A program made the translations under genes and the position numbers. Source: Marinomonas rhizomae (lineage in GTDB: Bacteria; Pseudomonadota; Gammaproteobacteria; Pseudomonadales; Marinomonadaceae). Taken from it: a DNA stretch of 64,000 nucleotides. Location of the stretch: positions 282,540 to 346,539 of the forward strand of contig NZ_QNSE01000004.1 of the NCBI RefSeq assembly GCF_003315485.1, written 5' to 3'. Each line of letters begins with the position of its first letter. The first letter of the stretch is position 1. The notes below the pieces were generated by a model. The model did not search any database, was not told the DNA's origin, and was given only the letters and a program-made list of their open reading frames with translations. This document shows, piece by piece, positions 52,262-62,724 of the stretch.

Positions 52262-52873
52262 ATGGTTAGTCGTCCATCATTAGAAACTGCAACCGCGTCA
52301 GAGCCTGATCGGTTTGTCGAGCCGCTAGAGCTTGGTAAGCGCGTGAAAGAAATCCGTTTGGCAAAAGGCTGGACGCTTGAAGAGGTTGGCAAAAGAACGG
52401 GGATTGCTAGGTCAACATTATCGAAAATCGAAAATGACCAAGTTTCGCCGAGCTTTACTATTGTCCAAAAGTTAATAAGTGGTTTGGAAATGGATCTGCC
52501 GCAGCTTTTTGTTGAGGCTAGTGAGCACTCTATTGCTGGTCGTAGAGATATCACTCGTAAAGGAAAGGGGGAGCCACATCCAACTGCTACTTATGAGCAT
52601 GAGTTGCTAAATTACTCTATTAGCCGAAAAAAAATGGTTCCTTTTAAAACAACGGTGAGAGCCAGATCTTTCACAGAGTTTAAAGAGTGGGTGAGGCATG
52701 ACGGGGAGGAGTTTTTGTTAGTCTTGCAGGGCAAAATTAATTTTTTCTCTGAGCTCTATGAGCCAATTGAATTAAAAGAAGGTGATAGTGTGTATTATGA
52801 TGCAACAATGGGGCATGCGGTTGTTTCCTTATCCGTTAAAGATGCAGAAATACTTTGGGTTGTTGCTCGTTAA
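52262..52873 (+). CDS. XRE-family regulator with cupin sensor domain
   Basis: The 203-residue protein has an XRE helix-turn-helix (about 24-80: GKRVKEIRLAKGWTLEEVGKRTG, IARSTLSKIENDQVSPSF) and a C-terminal cupin (about 125-200) with EEFLLVLQGKINFF and EGDSVYYDATMGHAV. Such proteins bind DNA and sense a small ligand in the cupin barrel. It lies 42 bases before the DAHP synthase gene on the same strand; whether it controls that gene is unknown. Confidence 0.85.
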   Translation: MVSRPSLETATASEPDRFVEPLELGKRVKEIRLAKGWTLEEVGKRTGIARSTLSKIENDQVSPSFTIVQKLISGLEMDLPQLFVEASEHSIAGRRDITRKGKGEPHPTATYEHELLNYSISRKKMVPFKTTVRARSFTEFKEWVRHDGEEFLLVLQGKINFFSELYEPIELKEGDSVYYDATMGHAVVSLSVKDAEILWVVAR

Positions 52874-52915
52874 TCTAGTTAAAAAATAATGAAAGAGAAA
52901 AGGTTGTAGAAAATT

Positions 52916-54262
52916 ATGTCACAGTGGAACTTAACAAGTTGGAGAGAGAAAACGGCGCTGCAGCAGCCTGTTTACCCTGATGCAGGGCATTTGGCGCAAG
53001 TTGAAAATACATTGGAGAAAATGCCTCCTCTTGTTTTTGCTGGTGAGGCCCGTCAGCTTAAAAAGGCATTGGCGCAAGTTGCCAATCGGCAATCATTTTT
53101 GCTGCAAGGCGGTGATTGTGCTGAAAGTTTTGCTGAGTTCCATGCTAATAATATCCGCGATACTTTCAAGGTTATGTTGCAGATGGCGGTTGTGCTGACT
53201 TACGCAGGCAAATGTCCTGTCGTAAAAGTAGGGCGTATGGCAGGTCAATTTGCTAAGCCGAGATCGGCAGGGATTGAGGTAATTGAGGGTGTTGAGCTGC
53301 CCAGTTATCGTGGTGATATTATTAATGGTATTGATTTTACTGAGCAGGCAAGGGTTCCAGATCCTGAGCGTTTGGTTCAGGTTTATAATCAAAGTGCTTC
53401 AACAATGAATTTACTTCGGGCTTTTGCTCAAGGTGGCTTTGCTGATTTGCATCAGGTGCATCAGTGGAATTTGGATTTTTTGAACGCTAGCCCAGCAGGT
53501 GGGCGATTCCAGGGTGTGGCTGATAAAATTGATGATGCTTTGCAGTTTATGGAAGCGTGTGGCATTGGTCCGGGTTTGGCTCAGTTAAAAGAGACAGATT
53601 TTTATACGTCCCATGAGGCGTTATTGCTACCTTATGAGCAAGCTTTGACTCGCAAAGATAGTTTGACTGGTGAATGGTATGATTGCTCTGCACATATGTT
53701 ATGGATCGGTGATCGGACTCGTCAATTAGATGGTGCTCACGTTGAGTTTTTACGTGGTGTGCAAAATCCTATTGGTGTAAAAGCCGGCCCTTCGATGGAT
53801 CCTGAAGACTTGTTGAGATTGTGTGATGTATTGAATCCGAATAATGAAGCGGGTCGCTTGAATATCATTGTGCGCATGGGAGCCGATAAAGTTGAAGAGG
53901 GTATGCCTAAGCTTATTCAAGCAATTCAGCGTGAAGGTAAGCAGGTGGTTTGGAGTAGTGATCCGATGCATGGTAATACTGTCAAGGCTTCGACAGGCTA
54001 TAAAACCCGACGTGTTGATGATGTTCTGAAAGAAGTGCAGCAGTTTTTTCAGGTTCATAATGCAGAGGGTAGTTATGCAGGTGGTGTTCACTTTGAGATG
54101 ACGGGTCAAAATGTCACTGAGTGTGTTGGTGGTTCCTTTGAAGTTACCGAGGCGGATTTGGCTGATCGATACCATACGCATTGTGATCCGCGTTTAAATG
54201 CAGATCAGTCTCTAGAGTTGGCGTTTATGATTTCAGAAACGCTTAAGAAGGCAGGGTCTTAG
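52916..54262 (+). CDS. Class II 3-deoxy-7-phosphoheptulonate synthase (DAHP synthase)
   Basis: Condenses phosphoenolpyruvate with erythrose 4-phosphate, the first step of the shikimate pathway. The 448-residue product is the plant-type (AroA-II) enzyme: [19 protein letters not shown] at the start, [52 protein letters not shown] in two runs, and [12 protein letters not shown] near the end. It is unrelated in sequence to E. coli AroF/G/H. A strong terminator follows. Confidence 0.94.
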   Translation: MSQWNLTSWREKTALQQPVYPDAGHLAQVENTLEKMPPLVFAGEARQLKKALAQVANRQSFLLQGGDCAESFAEFHANNIRDTFKVMLQMAVVLTYAGKCPVVKVGRMAGQFAKPRSAGIEVIEGVELPSYRGDIINGIDFTEQARVPDPERLVQVYNQSASTMNLLRAFAQGGFADLHQVHQWNLDFLNASPAGGRFQGVADKIDDALQFMEACGIGPGLAQLKETDFYTSHEALLLPYEQALTRKDSLTGEWYDCSAHMLWIGDRTRQLDGAHVEFLRGVQNPIGVKAGPSMDPEDLLRLCDVLNPNNEAGRLNIIVRMGADKVEEGMPKLIQAIQREGKQVVWSSDPMHGNTVKASTGYKTRRVDDVLKEVQQFFQVHNAEGSYAGGVHFEMTGQNVTECVGGSFEVTEADLADRYHTHCDPRLNADQSLELAFMISETLKKAGS

Positions 54263-54305
54263 TTTTTGGGTTTGATTTTGCTTTATTGAATAGTATTTAG
54301 TTAAT

Positions 54306-54342
54306 AAAAAAGCTCAGTTGGGTTAGTAACTGAGCTTTTTTT
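54306..54342 (+). terminator. Terminator between DAHP synthase and GIY-YIG gene
   Basis: A perfect 14-bp stem (AAAAAAGCTCAGTT / AACTGAGCTTTTTT) with an 8-base loop. It lies between convergent genes, and its A/T arms allow it to work on both strands. Confidence 0.88.
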
Positions 54343-54358
54343 GTGTCTGATTTTAGTG

Positions 54359-55057
54359 TTAGTTTTTACGGCGGCGGAATGCAGACGTTGCAGACTTTGA
54401 TGTAACATCAATTTTAGCCATGATTAGGGCCATTTCTTCTGCTTCTGCTTGCTGTTGTGACTTTAGTTTTTCTTCACGTTCTTTTTTTGAGGCTTTTTCC
54501 GCTTCACTTAGCATTTTTTGAATGCTTGCCTTGCTCTTGGTGCGGGCAGGGGCTTTCTTCTTTTCTGCAGTTGTTGTGAGTGGGGCGCTTACTCGATCTT
54601 CGCCAATTAATTCACCAAAGAATGATTTGGCTGTAGGTGCTGGCTCAGTTGTTTTTTTGGGTAACTCAACAGTCTTTTTTGCAGCTACTTTTCTTGTTTT
54701 CTTGGGTTGTTCTGCTGTAGAAACGCCATTTGCATCAAAAAGTGCTTTTTTGCCGAGGTTTAGGTTTGTCGCTTTTTCGGCAGTTTGGGCAATTTTATAG
54801 CCGCGTAAGCTTTCGCCGTTATAAATAGAGATGTAGTCCGTTTCTAGTTCATAAAGCTCTTCTTTGTCGCTTGTTTCGAATAGCTCTTCAACTGTGAAAG
54901 CATCAACGCCATTCTCCCTAATGTCGTTGTATAACGGAAAGTCCAAGCCTTCACTGGTTGCTTCTACATATTGTTCAAAGCGCTGAAAGCCACTATTGAA
55001 AGATGTTCCAATGTAGTGTTTGCCGGAAATATTGTTTGTGATTTTAAAAACGACCAA
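54359..55057 (-). CDS. GIY-YIG nuclease-like protein with basic tail
   Basis: The 232-residue protein has an N-terminal GIY-YIG-like domain (1-92) and a low-complexity Lys/Ala/Glu-rich C terminus (about 115-232) ending FRRRKN. Against the I-TevI pattern, the GIY Tyr is Phe4 (VVFKIT), the second motif HYIG is kept (Tyr15), Arg26 and Glu70 are kept, and the late Asn (GYN) is Lys88 (GYKIA). The missing first Tyr suggests altered or lost nuclease activity. The tail holds TRKVAAKKT and ARTKSKAS, which suggest nucleic acid binding. No partner gene identifies its job. Confidence 0.65.
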   Translation of the reverse strand: MVVFKITNNISGKHYIGTSFNSGFQRFEQYVEATSEGLDFPLYNDIRENGVDAFTVEELFETSDKEELYELETDYISIYNGESLRGYKIAQTAEKATNLNLGKKALFDANGVSTAEQPKKTRKVAAKKTVELPKKTTEPAPTAKSFFGELIGEDRVSAPLTTTAEKKKAPARTKSKASIQKMLSEAEKASKKEREEKLKSQQQAEAEEMALIMAKIDVTSKSATSAFRRRKN

Positions 55058-55094
55058 AATCGCTGCCTCTTACGTAATATCTTTTTAATAGCAC

Positions 55095-55140
55095 ATAAAC
55101 CCCATTCACCTGAGGTGACCCAAAGGTGAATGGGGGTTAT
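55095..55140. promoter_or_regulatory. Long imperfect hairpin between O-methyltransferase and GIY-YIG genes
   Basis: A 17-base arm (55095-55111) pairs with 55124-55140 with a single mismatch across a 12-base loop. The loop carries another AGGTGA, so TCACCT can instead pair locally (TCACCT-G-AGGTGA, 55106-55118). There is no T tract on either strand, so it is not a plain terminator. Confidence 0.5.
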
Positions 55141-55151
55141 AAGAAATAGGG

Positions 55152-55778
55152 TTAGTGTTTTACGACGATATTAAGACCGTCACGAACGTTCAAATGAACA
55201 TTTTCAACTCGTTTGTCTTGCGCGATAAGACGGTTGACTTGGTTGACAGCAATATCGCTGTTTTCTTTCGGGTCTAAGACTCTTCCTTGCCATAGGGAGT
55301 TATCGATAATGATAAGGCCGCCTGATCTGACCAGCGGTACTACCGCTTCGTAGTAATTTAGGTAGTTGCGTTTATCTGCATCAATAAAGACAAAGTCGAA
55401 TTCCCCTTCAAGGGAGTCGATCGTATCAAGGGCGGGGCCAAAAATTGCTTTTATCTTCTTGCCATGCTCACTACGATCAAAAAAAGACTGAGCAAATTCA
55501 ATTGCTCTTGGGTTGGTTTCACAGCAAATAAGCTCACTATCTGTAGGCATGCCTTCTGCGATAGACAAGGCTGAATACCCAGTAAACATACCAATTTCTA
55601 AGGCACGCTTTGGTCGTGCGATTTTTGCCAGAAGCTTTAGCGTACGGCCGATGGTTTTTCCTGATAACTTATTTGGGTAGCCCATATCAGAGTAGGTTTT
55701 TTCAACCAACTCAATTAATAGGTCTGGTTCTGCTTGAGTCGTCTCAATGCAGTAGTCGTCAAGATTATTGAGATCCAT
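55152..55778 (-). CDS. SAM-dependent O-methyltransferase
   Basis: A 208-residue member of the caffeoyl-CoA/catechol O-methyltransferase family (Methyltransf_3). SAM-binding ALEIGMFTGYSAL, the acidic ICCETNP loop and the metal-site FDFVFIDADKRNYLNYYE are present, with IDNSLWQG after. Substrate unknown; bacterial members act on catechols or small acids. It lies upstream of the GIY-YIG gene on the same strand, separated by 94 bases with a hairpin. Confidence 0.88.
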   Translation of the reverse strand: MDLNNLDDYCIETTQAEPDLLIELVEKTYSDMGYPNKLSGKTIGRTLKLLAKIARPKRALEIGMFTGYSALSIAEGMPTDSELICCETNPRAIEFAQSFFDRSEHGKKIKAIFGPALDTIDSLEGEFDFVFIDADKRNYLNYYEAVVPLVRSGGLIIIDNSLWQGRVLDPKENSDIAVNQVNRLIAQDKRVENVHLNVRDGLNIVVKH

Positions 55779-55925
55779 ATTGCCTTTTAATAAGTAAAGT
55801 CTGTGTGAAACGGATGCTAATTTTACTCTGCATACAGAGAATGTCCATGGCTTAATGATAGAAAAAGGGCTTGATTTTTGTCGATGGCCGTTACATGCAG
55901 GAAAAAGGGTTGTTTAAATTAGATT

Positions 55926-55992
55926 CGCATGAATAATCGAAAAATGATAATTTATGCGCTGAAATTTACATGTGCTCTTTGGTATGGAGCAC
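55926..55992 (+). promoter_or_regulatory. Probable thrS translational operator (tRNA-Thr mimic)
   Basis: Two stem-loops sit 25-91 bases before the thrS ATG. The upstream one pairs 55926-55938 with 55946-55958 (13 positions, one A-A mismatch, one G-U) around a 7-base loop GAAAAAT. The second pairs 55972-55978 with 55986-55992 around the 7-base loop TTGGTAT, which has the layout of a tRNA-Thr anticodon loop: U33, anticodon GGU, A37. The ribosome site AGGGG follows. This parallels the E. coli thrS operator, where threonyl-tRNA synthetase binds an anticodon-like hairpin upstream of its own start to block translation. Confidence 0.7.
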
Positions 55993-56016
55993 CACTGACT
56001 CCGATAGGGGAATAAA

Positions 56017-57954
56017 ATGCCTGTAATTACTTTGCCTGATGGCAGCCAACGTTCTTTCTCAACCCCAGTAACTGTTATGCAAGTCGCCGAGGATATTGGT
56101 CCTGGTTTAGCAAAAGCAACAGTGGCGGGTCGCATAGATGGTCAACTTGTTGATGCGTGCGAACTTATTTCTGATGACGCCAAATTGAGCATTATTACGG
56201 GTAAAGACCCTGAAGGTGTGGAAATTATTCGACACTCTTTTGCTCACCTTGTTGGACATGCGGTTAAACAGTTGTATCCGACGGCTGAAATGGCAATCGG
56301 TCCTGTTATCGATGAAGGCTTTTACTACGATATTGCTTACGAGCGTCCTTTTACGCCTGAAGATTTGACGGCCATTGAGAAACGCATCGCTGAACTGGTT
56401 AAGACAGATTACGATGTTGTTAAGAAAATGACACCGATAGCTGATGCTCGTCAGCAATTTGTCGATCGAGGTGAAACCTATAAGGTTGCTTTGATTGACG
56501 AGATGGACGAGTCAACAAAAGAAGTTGGTTTGTACCATCACGAAGAATATATGGATATGTGTCGTGGTCCTCATGTGCCTAATACTCGTGTGTTACGCCA
56601 TTTTAAATTGATGAAGTTGGCCGGTGCATATTGGCGTGGCGATTCGAATAATGAAATGCTGCAGCGTATTTATGGTACGGCTTGGAATGATAAAAAAGAA
56701 TTGAAAGCTTACCTTACTCGTATCGAAGAGGCTGAAAAGCGTGATCATCGTAAGTTAGGTAAGAAACTGGATCTTTTTCATGTGCAAGAAGAAGCGCCAG
56801 GTATGGTTTTCTGGCATCCTAAAGGTTGGAGATTGTATCAGGCTGTTGAGCAGTACATGCGTCAGAAACAGATAGATAACAATTATCAAGAGGTGAAAAC
56901 GCCTCAGATTGTTGATCGTGTGCTTTGGGAGAAATCGGGGCATTGGGGTAAATATCACGAGAATATGTTTACTACGCATTCTGAAAATCGTGATTATGCT
57001 GTTAAGCCGATGAACTGCCCGTGTCATATTCAGGTTTATAATCAAGGTCTTAAAAGTTATCGTGATCTGCCGTTTCGTATGGCTGAGTTTGGTTCGTGCC
57101 ACCGCAATGAGCCATCAGGTGCATTGCATGGCATTATGCGTGTACGTAACTTTGTTCAAGACGATGGACATATCTTTGTGACAGAGGGGCAAATTCAGTC
57201 GGAAGTGTCTGAGTTTATTGATTTGTTGCATGAGGTTTATGCTGATTTCGGTTTTGATAATATCGTATATCGCTTGTCGACTCGTCCTGAGCAGCGAGTG
57301 GGTTCAGATGAGGTATGGGATAAAGCTGAAAAAGCCTTGTCTGATGCGCTGGATTCTGCAGGGCTGGATTGGGAAGAGTTACCAGGTGAGGGTGCCTTTT
57401 ATGGGCCTAAAATAGAGTTTTCACTGAAAGATGCCATTGGCCGAGTGTGGCAGTGTGGTACAATTCAGGTTGATTTCTCGATGCCTACACGTTTAGGGGC
57501 GCAGTACGTATCGGAAGATGGCTCTCGTCAAACGCCGGTTATGTTGCATCGTGCGATCGTTGGATCGCTTGAGCGTTTTATCGGTATTTTGATTGAAGAT
57601 ACAGAAGGTGCCTTTCCGGTCTGGCTTGCACCTGAACAAGTTGTTATCATGAACATTACAGATCGCCAAGCAGACTATTGCTCTGATTTGGAAAAAAGAT
57701 TGAATTCAAATGGCTTTAGAGCAAAACTTGACTTGAGAAACGAGAAGATCGGGTTTAAAATCCGCGAGCATACTCTACAACGAGTGCCGTACATGATCGT
57801 CGTTGGTGATAAAGAAGTTGAGCAACAGCAAGTTGCTGTTCGTACTCGCACCGGCGATGACCTTGGAGTGATGAGTATTTCTGATTTTGAAGTATTGCTT
57901 CAAAAAGAAGTTGCTCGCCGTAGCCGTAAACAAGAAATGGAGATAGTACTATAA
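56017..57954 (+). CDS. thrS: Threonyl-tRNA synthetase
   Basis: Charges tRNA-Thr. The 645-residue class II enzyme (E. coli 642) has an N-terminal TGS domain ([13 protein letters not shown]), the editing domain with [16 protein letters not shown], and the catalytic core with MNCPCHI (zinc Cys), motif 2 [16 protein letters not shown] and motif 3 [13 protein letters not shown], then the anticodon-binding domain. It is likely self-regulated through the upstream operator. infC follows after 8 bases. Confidence 0.97.
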   Translation: MPVITLPDGSQRSFSTPVTVMQVAEDIGPGLAKATVAGRIDGQLVDACELISDDAKLSIITGKDPEGVEIIRHSFAHLVGHAVKQLYPTAEMAIGPVIDEGFYYDIAYERPFTPEDLTAIEKRIAELVKTDYDVVKKMTPIADARQQFVDRGETYKVALIDEMDESTKEVGLYHHEEYMDMCRGPHVPNTRVLRHFKLMKLAGAYWRGDSNNEMLQRIYGTAWNDKKELKAYLTRIEEAEKRDHRKLGKKLDLFHVQEEAPGMVFWHPKGWRLYQAVEQYMRQKQIDNNYQEVKTPQIVDRVLWEKSGHWGKYHENMFTTHSENRDYAVKPMNCPCHIQVYNQGLKSYRDLPFRMAEFGSCHRNEPSGALHGIMRVRNFVQDDGHIFVTEGQIQSEVSEFIDLLHEVYADFGFDNIVYRLSTRPEQRVGSDEVWDKAEKALSDALDSAGLDWEELPGEGAFYGPKIEFSLKDAIGRVWQCGTIQVDFSMPTRLGAQYVSEDGSRQTPVMLHRAIVGSLERFIGILIEDTEGAFPVWLAPEQVVIMNITDRQADYCSDLEKRLNSNGFRAKLDLRNEKIGFKIREHTLQRVPYMIVVGDKEVEQQQVAVRTRTGDDLGVMSISDFEVLLQKEVARRSRKQEMEIVL

Positions 57955-57962
57955 AAGGTAAT

Positions 57963-58496
57963 ATGAATCGTGGGCGTGCCGCTAGTAAGCAGCGTCCTCT
58001 AATCAACGAAAACATTCGAGCTACCGAAGTGCGTTTAATCGCTGCTGATGGTGAACAAGTTGGCGTTGTCTCTCTAGAAGAGGCACTAAAAGCAGCTCAA
58101 GAAGCTACTTTAGACTTAGTGCAAATTGCTGATTCAGATCCGATTGTTTGCAAAATCATGGACTACGGTAAGCATATTTTTGAAGCGAAAAAAGCGAAAG
58201 CTGCTCAAAAGAAAAATGCGAAGCAGATCCAAGTAAAAGAAATGAAATTCCGTCCAGGGACGGAGGAAGGGGATTATCAGGTAAAACTCCGCAACCTGAT
58301 ACGTTTCCTTGAAGGCGGGGATAAGGCCAAGGTGTCACTGCGATACCGTGGTCGTGAAATGGCCCATCAGGAGCTTGGCATGCAACTTATGAATCGAGTC
58401 GCAGCAGACTTAGAGGAATATGGTGCAGTAGAGCAAGCCGCGAAAATGGAAGGTCGTCAATTGACGATGGTGCTAGGCCCCAAAAAGAAGAAGTGA
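57963..58496 (+). CDS. infC: Translation initiation factor IF-3
   Basis: IF-3 binds the 30S subunit and checks start-codon and initiator tRNA choice. The 177-residue product has the N-domain ([28 protein letters not shown]), a Lys-rich linker and the C-domain ([34 protein letters not shown], given here in pieces: [14 protein letters not shown] and [14 protein letters not shown]). It begins with an ordinary ATG and has no in-frame AUU nearby, unlike E. coli infC, whose AUU start allows self-repression. Confidence 0.95.
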   Translation: MNRGRAASKQRPLINENIRATEVRLIAADGEQVGVVSLEEALKAAQEATLDLVQIADSDPIVCKIMDYGKHIFEAKKAKAAQKKNAKQIQVKEMKFRPGTEEGDYQVKLRNLIRFLEGGDKAKVSLRYRGREMAHQELGMQLMNRVAADLEEYGAVEQAAKMEGRQLTMVLGPKKKK

Positions 58497-58511
58497 TTTT
58501 AAATAAGTTGG

Positions 58512-58535
58512 CTTTAAGGGCTTCGGCTCTTAAAG
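58512..58535 (+). promoter_or_regulatory. UUCG-capped hairpin in the rpmI leader
   Basis: CTTTAAGGGC and GCTCTTAAAG pair over 10 positions (one G-U) around a TTCG tetraloop, between infC and rpmI. There is no T tract, so an RNA processing, stability or L20 feedback role is more likely than termination. Confidence 0.5.
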
Positions 58536-58589
58536 GCTAAATTATTAAGAAATTACACTAACATTAACGAATGCGAGAGTGGTTTTATC

Positions 58590-58784
58590 ATGTCCAAAAT
58601 TAAGTCACACAGTGGCGCATCTAAGCGCTTCAAACGTACCGCGAATGGTTTTAAGCATAAGCAGTCTCATACTAGTCACATTTTGACTAAGAAATCGACT
58701 AAGCGTAAGCGTCATCTTCGTTCTATGAACCAGATTGCGCAAAGCGACAAAGCGTTAATTGTACGCATGTTGCCATACATCTAA
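58590..58784 (+). CDS. rpmI: Ribosomal protein bL35
   Basis: A 64-residue basic protein of the large subunit, with [18 protein letters not shown] and the [13 protein letters not shown] region typical of L35. It lies in the invariant infC-rpmI-rplT order. A GAGAG stretch precedes the ATG. Confidence 0.96.
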   Translation: MSKIKSHSGASKRFKRTANGFKHKQSHTSHILTKKSTKRKRHLRSMNQIAQSDKALIVRMLPYI

Positions 58785-58831
58785 GTCTAGATTTTTTTAG
58801 TTCATTAATTTATTAGTATAAGGTTTATATT

Positions 58832-59188
58832 ATGCCTCGCGTAAAACGTGGTGTTCAGGCTCGTCGCCGTCACAAAAAGATTTTAAAGCAAGCTAAAGGT
58901 TACTACGGTGCACGTAGTCGTGTATTTCGTGTAGCAAAACAAGCTGTTATCAAAGCTGGTCAGTATCAGTACCGTGACCGTCGTCAGCGTAAACGTCAAT
59001 TCCGCGCATTGTGGATTGCTCGTATCAACGCTGCTGCACGTATCAATGGTCTATCTTACAGCCGTTTCATTGCAGGCTTGAAGAAAGCTGCCATTGAAAT
59101 TGACCGTAAGGTTTTGGCTGACCTAGCTGTGTACGAGAAAGAAGTTTTTGCTGCTATCGTTGAAAAAGCGAAAGCAAGCTTGGCTTAA
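58832..59188 (+). CDS. rplT: Ribosomal protein bL20
   Basis: A 118-residue rRNA-binding protein (E. coli 118) needed early in 50S assembly; in E. coli it represses the rpmI-rplT mRNA. The sequence [19 protein letters not shown] and [20 protein letters not shown] is near identical to known L20 proteins. Confidence 0.97.
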   Translation: MPRVKRGVQARRRHKKILKQAKGYYGARSRVFRVAKQAVIKAGQYQYRDRRQRKRQFRALWIARINAAARINGLSYSRFIAGLKKAAIEIDRKVLADLAVYEKEVFAAIVEKAKASLA

Positions 59189-59226
59189 TTTCTGACGTAG
59201 CCTTAGGGTGATTCGATCTTGATGGA

Positions 59227-59232
59227 TATAAT
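59227..59232 (+). promoter_or_regulatory. -10 box of a possible pheST promoter
   Basis: A perfect TATAAT lies 86 bases before pheS and upstream of the attenuator hairpin. A weak TTAGGG at 59203 could serve as -35 with an 18-base spacer. Confidence 0.4.
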
Positions 59233-59265
59233 CTTAATAGAGCGAATTACTCAATGCAGTCTTTG

Positions 59266-59306
59266 ATAGGGGAAGGGCCATTGGTTCTTCCCCTATTTTA
59301 TTTTTT
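59266..59306 (+). terminator. Intrinsic terminator/attenuator before pheS
   Basis: ATAGGGGAAG (59266-59275) and CTTCCCCTAT (59287-59296) form a 10-bp stem, followed by TTTATTTTTT. It ends the rplT transcript and stands inside the pheS leader only 12 bases before the start codon, so it may attenuate pheST as in E. coli. No phenylalanine-rich leader peptide with a ribosome site was found. Confidence 0.75.
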
Positions 59307-59317
59307 GGAGTGTGTAA

Positions 59318-60313
<996 letters not shown>

Positions 60314-60335
60314 CCAGTCGATCTAGGATGTTTTT

Positions 60336-62720
60336 ATGAAAATTAGTGAGAATTGGCTAAGAGAGTGGGTCAATCCAGACATCAGTAGCGATGATTTGGT
60401 TGCTCAGATTACGTTGGCTGGCCTTGAGGTAGATGAAGTTTTACCGGTTGCCTCTGAGTTTTCAGGTGTGGTAGTGGGTGAGATTATCGGAGCTGAGCCT
60501 CATCCAAACGCAGATAAATTGCAAGTGTGTCAGGTGTCTGATGGTATAGAGACCTTTCAGGTGGTTTGTGGCGCGCCCAATGCGCGCCCAGGTATTAAAA
60601 TTCCTTTTGCCAAAATCGGCGCTGTTCTAGGTGCGGATTTTAAAATTAAAAAAGCCAAACTTCGTCAAGTAGAGTCTTTTGGTATGTTGTGCTCTGCTTC
60701 TGAGTTGGGTTTAAGTGATGATCATGACGGTATTATGGAGTTGCCTGCCGCTGCCAAAGCGGGTGAAGACTTCCGTGCTTTCTTAAATCTTGATGATCAG
60801 ATCATTGACGTGGATCTAACGCCTAACCGAAGTGACTGTTTAAGTGTTGCTGGTTTGGCTCGCGAAGTTGGAGTTTTGAATAAAGTTGACGTGACGCCTG
60901 TTGCTATTGCTCCGGTTGACGTTGCTAGCAATGACACTTTCCCTGTTCGAATTGATGCAGAGGATGCTTGTCCTCGTTATTTGGGGCGTGTTGTTCGTGG
61001 TGTTGATGTAAAGGCTCAGACTCCTCTATGGATGGTTGAAAAGTTACGTCGCAGTGGCATTCGTTCCATTGATCCAATTGTAGATATCACCAATTATGTG
61101 ATGCTTGAATTGGGTCAGCCTATGCATGCATTTGACTTGGCCAACTTGTCTGGTTCGATTGTTGTGCGGATGGCCAATAAGGATGAAAAAATTGTCTTGC
61201 TTGATGGGCAGGAAGTGGCGCTTCGTGATGATACTTTGGTCATCGCTGATGAAAAAACGCCGCTGGCGATTGCTGGTGTAATGGGGGGCGAAGGGTCTGG
61301 TGTTAATGAAGGGACAAAAGATATTTTCCTTGAAAGTGCCTTCTTTGCGCCTTTGTCTTTGGCGGGTAAAGCTCGTTCTTATGGTTTGCATACCGATTCT
61401 TCTCATCGTTTTGAGCGTGGTGTAGATGCAACTTTGCAGGAGCGAGCGCTTGAGCGAGCGACGGCATTAGTTGTAGAAATAGCAGGTGGCCAAGTAGGTC
61501 CAGTTACGAGTGTGGTAAATGAAGCTTCTCTGCCTGAGGTGGCATTAGTGACTTTGCGCCGTAAAAAGCTTGATCAGTATTTGGCGATGTCTATCGATAA
61601 AGACTTAGTGACGGATATTTTAACTCGTCTTGGTCTAGAGATGATTGAAGTGACGGATGAGGTTTGGACGACAAGAGTGCCATCACATCGTTTTGATATC
61701 GCAATAGAAGCGGATTTGATCGAAGAGGTTGCTCGTATTTACGGTTATGACAATCTTCCGTCTTCAATGCCTCAGGCGGCAGTGAACTTTACGCCATTAT
61801 CTGAAACAAAAACTCAGATCCAGGTGATGCGCTCTATCTTGGTGTCGCAGGGCTATCAAGAAGCAGTAACTTATAGCTTTATTGATCCTGTTTTGAGTAA
61901 GCAATTTCTACCTAATATCGAGCCTGTGCCATTGGCGAATCCTATTTCAGCAGATATGGGTGTAATGCGTCCAAGTTTGGTGCCGGGGTTGGTTAAAGCG
62001 TATCTTTACAATCAGAATCGTCAACAACCGCGTGTTCGTTTGTTTGAAACGGGTCGTCGTTTTATTGGTTCTGTTGAAGCTTTGGCTGAGTTGGATCAGC
62101 AGCAGCAAGTTGCGGGCCTAATTGCAGGTGCTCGCCATGCTGAAGCTTGGTATCACGGCAGTGAGAAGGTTGATTTCTACGACCTGAAGGCGCATATAGA
62201 GGCGTTGTTTGCATTAAATGATGGTGGTAAGCCAACTTATGAGCGTTCTAATTGCGAATTTTTGCACCCGGGTCGCTCAGCTGACATCTTTTTAGATGGT
62301 GAGTTTGTTGGTTTGATGGGAGAGTTGCACCCTCAATTATCTAAAGATTTGGGTGCAAATCAGCCCATCTATATATTTGATGTTGCTCTAAATGCAGTAT
62401 TGAATGCAAAACTACCTGAATATGAGGCTGTTTCTCGTTTTCCTGAAGTCCGTCGTGATCTAGCCTTACTCGTTGATCGTTCTGTGCCTGTTAGTGAGTT
62501 GGAGAGAGTGATTTCTGAGGTAGCGGGTGACGCATTCAAAAGTGTATTGGTTTTTGATGTTTATCAGGGTCAAGGTATTGATGATACGAAAAAAAGTGTC
62601 GCTTTGGGCTTGACGTGGCAGCATCCTTCACACACTCTTAGTGATGAAGAAGTGAACAGCTCAGTTGAGCGAACTGTTATGGCCTTGTCTGAACAGTTGG
62701 GAGCCGTTGTAAGGGGGTAG
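60336..62720 (+). CDS. pheT: Phenylalanyl-tRNA synthetase beta subunit
   Basis: Editing and tRNA-binding subunit. The 794-residue product (E. coli 795) has an N-terminal tRNA-binding OB-fold ([20 protein letters not shown]), the B3/B4 editing region ([19 protein letters not shown]), B5, a degenerate catalytic-like core and the C-terminal ferredoxin-fold anticodon-binding domain ([16 protein letters not shown]). ihfA begins 4 bases after its stop. Confidence 0.97.
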   Translation: MKISENWLREWVNPDISSDDLVAQITLAGLEVDEVLPVASEFSGVVVGEIIGAEPHPNADKLQVCQVSDGIETFQVVCGAPNARPGIKIPFAKIGAVLGADFKIKKAKLRQVESFGMLCSASELGLSDDHDGIMELPAAAKAGEDFRAFLNLDDQIIDVDLTPNRSDCLSVAGLAREVGVLNKVDVTPVAIAPVDVASNDTFPVRIDAEDACPRYLGRVVRGVDVKAQTPLWMVEKLRRSGIRSIDPIVDITNYVMLELGQPMHAFDLANLSGSIVVRMANKDEKIVLLDGQEVALRDDTLVIADEKTPLAIAGVMGGEGSGVNEGTKDIFLESAFFAPLSLAGKARSYGLHTDSSHRFERGVDATLQERALERATALVVEIAGGQVGPVTSVVNEASLPEVALVTLRRKKLDQYLAMSIDKDLVTDILTRLGLEMIEVTDEVWTTRVPSHRFDIAIEADLIEEVARIYGYDNLPSSMPQAAVNFTPLSETKTQIQVMRSILVSQGYQEAVTYSFIDPVLSKQFLPNIEPVPLANPISADMGVMRPSLVPGLVKAYLYNQNRQQPRVRLFETGRRFIGSVEALAELDQQQQVAGLIAGARHAEAWYHGSEKVDFYDLKAHIEALFALNDGGKPTYERSNCEFLHPGRSADIFLDGEFVGLMGELHPQLSKDLGANQPIYIFDVALNAVLNAKLPEYEAVSRFPEVRRDLALLVDRSVPVSELERVISEVAGDAFKSVLVFDVYQGQGIDDTKKSVALGLTWQHPSHTLSDEEVNSSVERTVMALSEQLGAVVRG

Positions 62721-62724
62721 ATTT

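Noticed and set aside
54522..54800. 92-codon frame opposite the GIY-YIG-like gene
   Set aside because: It arises from the low-complexity Lys/Ala codons read in reverse as Phe/Val/Ala; no recognisable domain or ribosome site.
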